Shown: piece by piece, positions 57,866 through 64,000 of the stretch
How positions within the stretch are numbered: the stretch's first letter is position 1
Layout of the letters: each line of letters begins with the position of its first letter
Source of the DNA: Streptomyces sp. DvalAA-43
GTDB lineage: Bacteria > Actinomycetota > Actinomycetes > Streptomycetales > Streptomycetaceae
NCBI RefSeq assembly: GCF_900091725.1
Contig: NZ_FMBW01000087.1
Coordinates: 310,001 to 374,000, forward strand
Length of the DNA: 64,000 nt
Direction: 5' to 3'
Translations under genes and position numbers: made by a program
Notes under the pieces: generated by a model
The model's database searches: none
What the model was told of the DNA's origin: nothing
The model's input: the letters and a program-made list of their open reading frames with translations, nothing else

Positions 57866-58015
57866 ATCGGCCAGCGGTGGCCACCGTTCCTCAACTCCAC
57901 ATCCCCTTCTTCTCCCCGTCGCCTCCCGGACGGCCCGGAGTACCGCCGGTCCCCCCGTCGGCTCGTCCCCCGGCACTCCCGGCAGGCATCCCCAACTCCC
58001 CCACGGAGGCAGCAA

Positions 58016-59752
58016 GTGGAACGTTCCCCCTTTAGCGGCCACAGAATCCACGGGCGTCGCGGCCGGGTCCGGATCGGCGCCGCCATGGCCGTCCTCGCGG
58101 CCGGCGCACTGACCGTCACGGGTCTCGCCGGAAACGCCCAGGCCGCCGACATCAACGTGGCCAAGAACGCGGGCTTCGAGTCCGGGCTCGCCAACTGGAC
58201 CTGTTCCGGCGGCAGCGGTGCCACCGTCTCCTCCCCCGTGCACGGTGGCACCGCCGCCCTCAAGGCCACCCCCTCCGGCCAGGACACCGCGCGGTGCGCC
58301 CAGACCGTGGCCGTGAAGCCCGGCTCGACGTACACACTCAGCTCCTGGGTGCAGGGCGGGTACGCGTACCTCGGCGCGAGCGGCACCGGGACCACCGACG
58401 TGTCGACCTGGTCCCCCGGCTCCGGCGACTGGACGCAGCTCACCACCAGCTTCAAGACCGGCCCGAACACCACCTCGGTCGAGGTCTACACGCACGGCTG
58501 GTACGGACAGGCCGCCTATCTGGTGGACGACGTCTCGGTCAACGGCCCCGACGGCGGGGGCGGCACCGACCCGGAGCCGACCATCCCGGCCGCCCCGGCC
58601 GGACTCGCGGTGGGCACGACCACCTCCTCCTCGGTGGCCCTGTCCTGGAACGCGGTCTCGGGCGCGACCGGCTACACCGTCTACCGGGACGGCCAGAAGG
58701 CGACCACGACCACCGGGAACTCGGCGACGGTCACGGGGCTGGCCGCCGACACGGCGTACCAGTTCGCGGTGACGGCCACCAACGCGGCCGGTGAGTCGGT
58801 CAAGTCCACGACGGTCAGCGGCCGTACGGCCAAGGAGGGCGGCGGCAACCCCAACCCCGGCACCTCCGTGCCCAAGCACGCGGTGACCGGCTACTGGCAG
58901 AACTTCAACAACGGCGCGACCGTCCAGAAGCTCAGCGACGTGCCCGCGAACTACGACATCATCGCGGTCTCCTTCGCCGACGCCACGAGCACCCCGGGCG
59001 CCGTCACCTTCAACCTGGACACGGCGGGCCTGAACGGCTACACCGTCGCCCAGTTCAAGGCCGACATCAAGGCGAAGCAGGCGGCCGGGAAGAACGTCAT
59101 CATCTCGGTCGGCGGCGAGAAGGGCTCCGTCTCGGTCAACAGCGACGCCTCCGCCACCAACTTCGCCAACTCCCTCTACTCGCTCATCCAGGAGTACGGC
59201 TTCAACGGTGTCGACATCGACCTGGAGAACGGCCTCAACTCCACGTACATGACGAAGGCGCTGCGCTCGCTGTCGCAGAAGGCGGGCTCCGGCCTCGTCA
59301 TCACGATGGCCCCGCAGACCATCGACATGCAGTCGACCGGTGGCGAGTACTTCAAGACGGCGCTCAACATCAAGGACATCCTCACCGTCGTCAACATGCA
59401 GTACTACAACAGCGGTGCGATGCTCGGCTGCGACGGCAAGGTCTACTCGCAGGGCTCGGTGGACTTCCTGACCGCGCTCGCCTGCATCCAGTTGGAGGGC
59501 GGCCTCGCCCCGTCCCAGGTCGGCCTCGGCGTCCCCGCCTCCACCAGCGCCGCGGGCGGCGGCTATGTCTCCCCGTCGGTCGTGAACGCGGCCCTGGACT
59601 GCCTGGCGTCCGGCACCAACTGCGGTTCCTTCAAGCCCTCGAAGACGTACCCGGGCATCCGCGGCGCGATGACCTGGTCGACCGCCTGGGACGCCAAGTC
59701 GGGCAACGCCTGGTCGAACGCGGTGGGCCCGCACGTGCACGGCCTGCCGTAA
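58016..59752 (+). CDS. Secreted GH18 chitinase with carbohydrate-binding and fibronectin III domains
   Basis: 578 aa. The signal peptide (1-43) ends NAQA. A carbohydrate-binding module follows (about 45-176, NVAKNAGFESGLANWTCSGGSG...YLVDDVSVNG), then an FnIII domain (about 190-272). The GH18 catalytic barrel (about 286-578) has GFNGVDIDLENG, giving Asp400, Asp402 and acid/base Glu404. It hydrolyses chitin outside the cell. GTG 58016 has GGAGG upstream; the longer frame starts inside the operator. Regulation by DasR is suggested by the promoter. Confidence 0.95.
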   Translation: MERSPFSGHRIHGRRGRVRIGAAMAVLAAGALTVTGLAGNAQAADINVAKNAGFESGLANWTCSGGSGATVSSPVHGGTAALKATPSGQDTARCAQTVAVKPGSTYTLSSWVQGGYAYLGASGTGTTDVSTWSPGSGDWTQLTTSFKTGPNTTSVEVYTHGWYGQAAYLVDDVSVNGPDGGGGTDPEPTIPAAPAGLAVGTTTSSSVALSWNAVSGATGYTVYRDGQKATTTTGNSATVTGLAADTAYQFAVTATNAAGESVKSTTVSGRTAKEGGGNPNPGTSVPKHAVTGYWQNFNNGATVQKLSDVPANYDIIAVSFADATSTPGAVTFNLDTAGLNGYTVAQFKADIKAKQAAGKNVIISVGGEKGSVSVNSDASATNFANSLYSLIQEYGFNGVDIDLENGLNSTYMTKALRSLSQKAGSGLVITMAPQTIDMQSTGGEYFKTALNIKDILTVVNMQYYNSGAMLGCDGKVYSQGSVDFLTALACIQLEGGLAPSQVGLGVPASTSAAGGGYVSPSVVNAALDCLASGTNCGSFKPSKTYPGIRGAMTWSTAWDAKSGNAWSNAVGPHVHGLP

Positions 59753-59805
59753 CCACCGGACCCCACCCGCACCGCCTGCCGTGACCACCGGCCGGCATCA
59801 GTGAC

Positions 59806-59839
59806 CAGCAGCGCCGCCGCTCCCCCGGCGGCGCTGCTG
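59806..59839. terminator. Bidirectional terminator between chitinase and GntP genes
   Basis: A perfect 14-bp stem CAGCAGCGCCGCCG / CGGCGGCGCTGCTG has a 6-base loop, between convergent stops. Confidence 0.85.
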
Positions 59840-59881
59840 CACGTTCGGCGCGACGAGCCCGGCATGGTCCGGACGAAGGAC

Positions 59882-61357
59882 CTAGATCACCAGGCTGAGC
59901 AGCGCCGCGACCGCGAAGCCCGCGACCGACAGGACCGTTTCCAGGACCGTCCAGGACTTCAGGGTGTCGCGTTCGGAGATGCCGAAGTACTTCGACACCA
60001 TCCAGAAGCCGCCGTCGTTCACATGCGAGGCGAAGATCGAGCCGGCCGAGATCGCCATGATGATCAGGGCGAGATGGGCCTGCGACAGGTCCTGGCCCTC
60101 GACCAGGGGGACGACGATGCCGGCGGTGGTGACGATGGCGACCGTCGCCGAGCCCTGGGCGACGCGCAGCACCACGGAGATCAGCCAGGCGAGCAGGATG
60201 ACCGGCAGGCCGACGTCGTTGAAGGTCTTGGCGAGGGCGTCCGCGATGCCGCTGGCCTTGAGGACGGCGCCGAACACCCCGCCCGCGCCGACCACCAGCA
60301 GGATGTTGCCGACCGGCTTGAGGGAGGATGTGGACACCGTTTCCAGGGACTTGCGGGACCAGCCGCGGCGGATGCCCAGCAGGTAGTACGCCAGCACCAG
60401 CGCGATCGTCAGGGCGACGAAGGGGTTGCCGAAGAACTCGATGACGGAGCGCGGGGTGGAGGGGTCCAGCGCGATGGAGGAGAACGTCGCGGCGAGGATC
60501 AGCACCAGCGGGGTGCCGATGATCGTGAGTACGGTGGCGAGCGCGACCGGCTCCTCGCGCGGGGTGACCCCGGCGGCCCGCTGCTCGGCGACGACCGCGG
60601 CCCTGGCCTCCTCGGCGGCCTCGACCATGTCCTGCGGGACGGCGACGAAGATCCGCTTGCCGATCCACGCGGCGTAGCCCCAGGCGGCGAGGACGGACGG
60701 GATGCCGACGACGGCGCCCATCAGGATGACCCAGCCGAGGGAGACGTGGAAGAGTCCGGCGGCGGCGACCGGGCCCGGGTGCGGCGGCAGGAAGGCGTGG
60801 GTCATCGAGAGGCCCGCCAGCAGCGGCATCGCGTAGAGCAGGATCGACTTGCCGGACCGCTTGGCGGCGGCGTAGACGATCGGCGCGAGGACGAAGATGC
60901 CGACGTCGAAGAAGACCGGGATGCCGAAGATGAGGCCGGTGAGGCCCATGGCGAGCGGGGCGCGCTTCTCCCCGAAGAGGTTCAGCAGGCGAGTGCTCAA
61001 CACCTCGGCGCCGCCGGAGACTTCGAGGATCGAGCCGAGCATCGTACCGAGGCCGATGATGATCGCCACATGGCCGAGGATGCCGCCCATGCCGGATTCG
61101 ATGACGGAGACGGCGGCGGACTTCTGGACCGTGCCGAAGAGTTCGGTGACGGAGAGTCCGGCACCCAGGCCGACGGCTATGGAGACGGCGAGCAGCGCGA
61201 CGAACGGCTGCAGCCTGACCTTGATGATCAGGAAGAGGAGGAGCGCGATCCCGAGTGCGGCGACGGTCAGCAGACCGGCGGTGCCGTCGATCAGCGGAAG
61301 GACGCCACCGGTGTGGGGCGGTGTCTCGGCCGGTGGTGGGGTTGCGGCGAGCAGCAT
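59882..61357 (-). CDS. GntP-family permease (gluconate / D-serine type)
   Basis: 491 aa with about 12-14 membrane segments. Family motifs: GMGGILGHVAIIIGLGTMLGSILEVSGGAEVLS, GIPVFFDVGIFVLAPI, HAFLPPHPGPVAAAGLF and RVAQGSATVAIVTTAGIV. GntP carriers import gluconate and other sugar acids, and the family includes the D-serine carrier DsdX. It lies downstream of ridA on the same strand but beyond a terminator. Given the kinase and probable deaminase nearby, either substrate class is possible. Confidence 0.92.
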   Translation of the reverse strand: MLLAATPPPAETPPHTGGVLPLIDGTAGLLTVAALGIALLLFLIIKVRLQPFVALLAVSIAVGLGAGLSVTELFGTVQKSAAVSVIESGMGGILGHVAIIIGLGTMLGSILEVSGGAEVLSTRLLNLFGEKRAPLAMGLTGLIFGIPVFFDVGIFVLAPIVYAAAKRSGKSILLYAMPLLAGLSMTHAFLPPHPGPVAAAGLFHVSLGWVILMGAVVGIPSVLAAWGYAAWIGKRIFVAVPQDMVEAAEEARAAVVAEQRAAGVTPREEPVALATVLTIIGTPLVLILAATFSSIALDPSTPRSVIEFFGNPFVALTIALVLAYYLLGIRRGWSRKSLETVSTSSLKPVGNILLVVGAGGVFGAVLKASGIADALAKTFNDVGLPVILLAWLISVVLRVAQGSATVAIVTTAGIVVPLVEGQDLSQAHLALIIMAISAGSIFASHVNDGGFWMVSKYFGISERDTLKSWTVLETVLSVAGFAVAALLSLVI

Positions 61358-61402
61358 GGGTAACTCCGTCGTCGGAGGCGGTTTTCGGGTGTGGGGGAGC
61401 GC

Positions 61403-61436
61403 GGCACGGCGCCCCGGGGGAGTGGGGCGCCGTGCC
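61403..61436 (-). terminator. Hairpin between ridA and the GntP gene
   Basis: A perfect 13-bp stem GGCACGGCGCCCC / GGGGCGCCGTGCC has an 8-base loop, just past the ridA stop on the minus strand. It may limit read-through into the permease gene. Confidence 0.75.
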
Positions 61437-61474
61437 GTGCGCGTGGTGCGGGTGCGGCAAGTGGATCAGCTGGT

Positions 61475-61885
61475 TCAGCCGAGGACCGCGAGGGCGTCGA
61501 TCTCGATCAGCAGGCCCTTGGGGAGGCCGACGTAGACCGTGGTGCGGGCGGCGGGGGCGGCCTTGAGGTTCTGCTCGCCGAAGTAGGCGTTGTAGATCTC
61601 GTTCATCTCGGCGAAGTGGTCCACGTCCGTGAGGTAGACGCGCATCATCATGACGTCGTCCCAGCTCGCGCCGCCCTCCTCCAGGATCGCCTTGACGTTG
61701 GCGAAGGTCTGGAGGGTCTGCTCGCGCAGCGTCGGACCGGCGGGGGTCGGGGCCTGTCCCTCGACGGCGGGCAGGAAGCCGACTTGGCCGGCGACCTGGA
61801 GGATGTTCCCCTTCTTCACCCCGTGCGAGAACTTCGCGGGGGGCGTGGTGTGGGTGCTCGGGGTGAGGGCGGTCTTCTCGGTCAT
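61475..61885 (-). CDS. ridA: RidA family enamine/imine deaminase
   Basis: 136 aa. YjgF/RidA pattern: FSHGVKKGNILQVAGQVGF, TLREQTLQTFANVKAILEEGGASWDDVMMMRVYLTDVDHFAEMNEIYNAYF, then ARTTVYVGLPKGLLIEIDALAVL with the catalytic Arg. RidA hydrolyses reactive enamines such as 2-aminoacrylate that PLP-dependent deaminases release. This suits the probable deaminase gene at the window's right edge. It starts 7 bases after the iclR-type gene. Confidence 0.92.
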   Translation of the reverse strand: MTEKTALTPSTHTTPPAKFSHGVKKGNILQVAGQVGFLPAVEGQAPTPAGPTLREQTLQTFANVKAILEEGGASWDDVMMMRVYLTDVDHFAEMNEIYNAYFGEQNLKAAPAARTTVYVGLPKGLLIEIDALAVLG

Positions 61886-61891
61886 GGCAGT

Positions 61892-62650
61892 TCAGGCTTT
61901 CTTGGGTCGGGTGGTGCCGGAGTACTCCCGGCTGATGGAGTCGGCGGTGCGGCGCACCAGTGGGAGCAGGGTGAGGAGTTCCTCGGCCGTGACGACGACA
62001 TTGGGCGCGGAGACCGACATCGCGGCGACGACCCGCCCGTCCGCCCCCCGGATGGGGGCGCCGACGCAGTTGATGGACTCCTCGTGGCCGCCGAGGTCGG
62101 TGGCCCAGCCCTGTTCGCGGACGACGGCGAGCTCCTTGAGGAAGGCACCGGCGTTCGGCGTCGAACGGGACGTGTACATGGGGTAGTCGAGCTTCTCGGC
62201 GATCGCGCGCCGCTCGGGCTCGGTGAGGTCGGCGAGGAGCAGCTTCGCGACGGCGGCGACGGTGATCGCGACGGGCTTGCCGATCCGCGAGTACATCCTG
62301 ACCGGGTAGCGGCTCTCGACCTTGTCGATGTAGAGGACCTCCTGCTCCTCGTACACCGCGAGATGGACGGTGTGACCGCAGCTCTCGTTGAGTTCGACGA
62401 GGTGGGGGTGGGCGATCTCCCGTACGTCGAGGTTCTCGACGGCTTCCTGCGCGAGGGCGAAGAGGCGGGCGCCGAGGCGGTAGCGCTGGTCCTGCTGGCG
62501 GTAGACGAGTCCGTGTTCGTGGAGCGTACGGAGCAGGCGCAGCGCCGTGGACTTGTGGACGCCGAGCCGCTCGGCGACCTGGCCGAGGTCGGCGGGTCCC
62601 CGGGCGAGCAGCGGCAGGATGCTCAGCGCCCGGTCGACGGTCTGACTCAT
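61892..62650 (-). CDS. IclR-family transcriptional regulator
   Basis: 252 aa. The N-terminal winged helix (SQTVDRALSILPLLARGPADLGQVAERLGVHKSTALRLLRTLHEHGLV) is joined to an IclR effector domain (CGHTVHLAVYEEQEVLYIDKVES, SINCVGAPIRGADGRVVAAMSVSAP). The start overlaps the PfkB stop (ATGA). It probably controls the kinase/ridA operon and the divergent deaminase gene through the dyad at 63845-63861. Confidence 0.93.
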   Translation of the reverse strand: MSQTVDRALSILPLLARGPADLGQVAERLGVHKSTALRLLRTLHEHGLVYRQQDQRYRLGARLFALAQEAVENLDVREIAHPHLVELNESCGHTVHLAVYEEQEVLYIDKVESRYPVRMYSRIGKPVAITVAAVAKLLLADLTEPERRAIAEKLDYPMYTSRSTPNAGAFLKELAVVREQGWATDLGGHEESINCVGAPIRGADGRVVAAMSVSAPNVVVTAEELLTLLPLVRRTADSISREYSGTTRPKKA

Positions 62651-63732
62651 GTCGTACGTACCTCCTGGTCGTCCCCCGTCCAGCCGGGGCCGAGACGAAG
62701 TCTCCCCCAGGCCTCGTCGTCCAGTGCGGCAAGGGCGTCGGCGTGCGCGCGGGCCGGCGGGGCGGTGAGGTCGCCGGGGACGGTGAGGACGGCGGCGGCC
62801 ATCAGGTGGCCGTGCCGGACGCGGTCGCGTACGGGGAGGTCGCGGAGGGTGGCGGAGAGGAACCCGGCGGCGAAGGCGTCACCGGCGCCGACGGGTGCGA
62901 CGACGTCCACGCGGAGGGCGGGGACGGTGGTGGTGACGTCGGTTCCTTCACCTGTTCCTGTTTCTGTCCCAACCCCCGTTCCCGTCCGTGAGAAGACCGT
63001 CGCGCCGTCCGCGCCGCGCTTCACGACCAGGACGGACGGTTCCGGCAGCGCCGCGCGGATCGCCTCCGCGCCCGTCAGCCCCCACGCCTCCTCCGCCTCG
63101 TCCTCGCCGACGAAGACCAGGTCGCTGCGGCGGGCCAGGTCGAGGAGCACCGCGGGGGACGCGTCGGCACCGCGCCACAGGCCCGGCCGGTGGTTGACGT
63201 CGAAGGAGATCAGCGGGCGGCCGGGGCGGGGCGCGGTCAGGTCGTGGAGCAGGGCCAGGCAGTCGGCGGAGAGGGCGGCGGTGATGCCGGACAGGTGGAG
63301 CACCCGGGCCGTGGGCAGCGACGCGTAGGGGACGGTGCGCGGGGACATCGCGGAGGCGGCGGACCCGGCCCGGTAGTAGGCGACCTCGTGCACATCGGTG
63401 GCCCGGTCGGTCGCGGTGCGGAAGTAGATCCCGGTGGGTCGCGAAGGGTCGCGCCGCACGCCGGAGGTGTCGACCCCGTAGCCCGCGATCGCCTCGACGA
63501 GATGATCGCCGAAGCCGTCCGCGCCGACCCGGCCGACCCACGCCGCCCGGTGCCCGGCGGCGGCCAGCGCGCAGGCCACATTGGACTCGGCGCCGCCGAT
63601 GCCACGGCCGAAGGCGGGTACGTCGGCGAGGCGTCCGGGCTGCGACGGCAGGAACGTCACCATGGACTCGCCGAGACACGCGACCTCGGTGGCCGTGGCG
63701 GCGTCGGCGGTCCTGGCCGGGGTTCCGGACAC
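62647..63732 (-). CDS. PfkB-family sugar kinase (2-keto-3-deoxygluconate kinase-like)
   Basis: 361 aa. Ribokinase fold: ACLGESMVTFLPSQPGRLADVPAFGRGIGGAESNVACALAAAG at the N-terminus. The C-terminal PfkB signature VDVVAPVGAGDAFAAGFLSA holds catalytic Asp in GAGD. The sequence resembles KDG kinases, which phosphorylate 2-keto-3-deoxygluconate. A Thr/Gly-rich loop (SRTGTGVGTETGTGEGTD) is inserted before it. It is first in the kinase-iclR-ridA operon. KDG kinase with a GntP permease points to sugar-acid use, though the neighbour genes also suit D-amino acids. Confidence 0.88.
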   Translation of the reverse strand: MSGTPARTADAATATEVACLGESMVTFLPSQPGRLADVPAFGRGIGGAESNVACALAAAGHRAAWVGRVGADGFGDHLVEAIAGYGVDTSGVRRDPSRPTGIYFRTATDRATDVHEVAYYRAGSAASAMSPRTVPYASLPTARVLHLSGITAALSADCLALLHDLTAPRPGRPLISFDVNHRPGLWRGADASPAVLLDLARRSDLVFVGEDEAEEAWGLTGAEAIRAALPEPSVLVVKRGADGATVFSRTGTGVGTETGTGEGTDVTTTVPALRVDVVAPVGAGDAFAAGFLSATLRDLPVRDRVRHGHLMAAAVLTVPGDLTAPPARAHADALAALDDEAWGRLRLGPGWTGDDQEVRTT

Positions 63733-63844
63733 TCGGGGCTCCTCGCGGTTTCGGTGGTGCGGTTCGGGGCGCGGCGGGGATACCTGCCATTGACCCGGCG
63801 TCGGCTCGGATGTTAGACAGCGTTGAGCGATATACGCAATGGGT

Positions 63845-63861
63845 GTTGCATATGATGCAAC
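63845..63861. promoter_or_regulatory. Divergent operator between the PfkB and deaminase genes
   Basis: Perfect arms GTTGCAT and ATGCAAC flank ATG. The site lies 26 bases before the TTG start of the right-hand gene and 113 bases from the PfkB start. IclR-family proteins bind such short A/T-rich dyads, so the local IclR regulator is the candidate. Confidence 0.6.
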
Positions 63862-63886
63862 GACGACTTCGAGCGAGGAGACCCCC

Positions 63887-64000
63887 TTGGCCGCCGACCG
63901 TCCTGTGTCCGGACTTGCCGACGAACTGGTCGATCACCGCTTCAAGGCGCTCCCGCCCGACGCGGAGGGCCTGACCGTGGGCGCCCTCGCCGCCGAGCGG
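63887..64000 (+). CDS. Start of a probable PLP-dependent amino acid deaminase (DSD1-like), 3' end outside window
   Basis: 38 codons are visible: AADRPVSGLADELVDHRFKALPPDAEGLTVGALAAER. A start of the form VDHRFKxLPPDAEG is what I recall from Streptomyces amino acid deaminases of the D-serine dehydratase-like/alanine racemase fold, but too little is present for a domain match. TTG 63887 is chosen because GAGGAG lies six bases upstream. It is divergent from the PfkB-IclR-RidA operon, and a RidA partner supports a deaminase. Confidence 0.6.
   Translation, partial: MAADRPVSGLADELVDHRFKALPPDAEGLTVGALAAER

Noticed and set aside
59631..62732. 1033-codon minus-strand frame across chitinase 3' end, GntP, RidA and IclR
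   Set aside because: It crosses four well-supported genes in another frame and has Arg/Pro-rich composition typical of a shadow.
1..64000. CRISPR arrays, transposases, integrases, tRNA or rRNA genes
   Set aside because: I looked for regularly spaced palindromic repeats, DDE transposase or integrase motifs and cloverleaf or rRNA sequence, and saw none.

Overview
The window reads as a piece of a Streptomyces chromosome. It is very GC-rich with strong G/C bias at third codon positions. It uses GTG, ATG and one TTG start, and many ATGA or GTGA stop/start overlaps. The gene content is typical of the genus: an oxyR / ahpC-ahpD peroxide module, a GH18 chitinase behind a DasR-type operator, an HTH (DUF5753) / DUF397 / ATPase-like trio, a PhoH-UppS neighbourhood and a complete actinobacterial Tad (Flp) pilus locus. 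No rRNA, tRNA, CRISPR array or insertion sequence was seen.

Layout. 1-6.4 kb: 5' part of a class A penicillin-binding protein (minus), then an overlapping plus-strand run of an SPFH protein, a small ribbon-helix-helix protein that needs a -1 frameshift to reach its expected stop, a PadR repressor and an ABC exporter (ATPase plus 799-aa permease). 6.5-9.4 kb: a minus-strand trio of WXG100-like protein, DUF1023 alpha/beta hydrolase and lipoprotein. 9.6-11.9 kb: divergent oxyR and ahpC-ahpD. 11.9-17.1 kb: AI-2E-type permease, SLT lytic transglycosylase with a probable ydaO (c-di-AMP) leader, PhoH ATPase and UppS. 17.2-22.5 kb: aldo/keto reductase, winged-helix protein, methyltransferase, a prepilin peptidase and a DUF192 protein. 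22.7-26.1 kb: an XRE-cupin regulator divergent from a zinc alcohol dehydrogenase / APC permease operon, with a 43-bp concentric dyad between them.

26.3-33.5 kb is the most unusual part. Two large proteins (667 and 816 aa) each have about four N-terminal membrane segments, then an internal Tad-prepilin sequence almost identical to the Flp pilin and TadE proteins of the window, then a large exported part. The second ends in a Tox-REase-5-like nuclease domain and is followed by an Imm52-like immunity gene. I infer a polymorphic toxin processed by the prepilin peptidase and displayed on, or delivered by, the Tad pilus.

33.9-45.2 kb is accessory metabolism and regulation: DinB protein, LLM oxidoreductase, HAD phosphatase, an MFS/ArsR pair with a perfect operator, a Ser/Thr kinase fused to an MFS exporter, a class C beta-lactamase-like serine hydrolase, a RibD/DHFR-like protein and the HTH/DUF397 cluster.

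45.2-57.4 kb is the Tad locus, all on the minus strand: zinc-ribbon protein, CpaB, TadZ, two TadE-like pseudopilins, CpaF/TadA ATPase, TadB, TadC, histidine kinase, LuxR response regulator, Flp pilin, TadG-like protein, a lipoprotein and an OmpA-domain protein. The prepilin peptidase at 21.2 kb is the only GxGD-type peptidase seen and may serve all of these substrates.

58.0-64.0 kb: secreted chitinase, then a GntP-family permease, RidA, IclR regulator and PfkB kinase (minus), and the start of a divergent gene that looks like a PLP-dependent amino acid deaminase. Together these suggest D-amino acid or sugar-acid catabolism.
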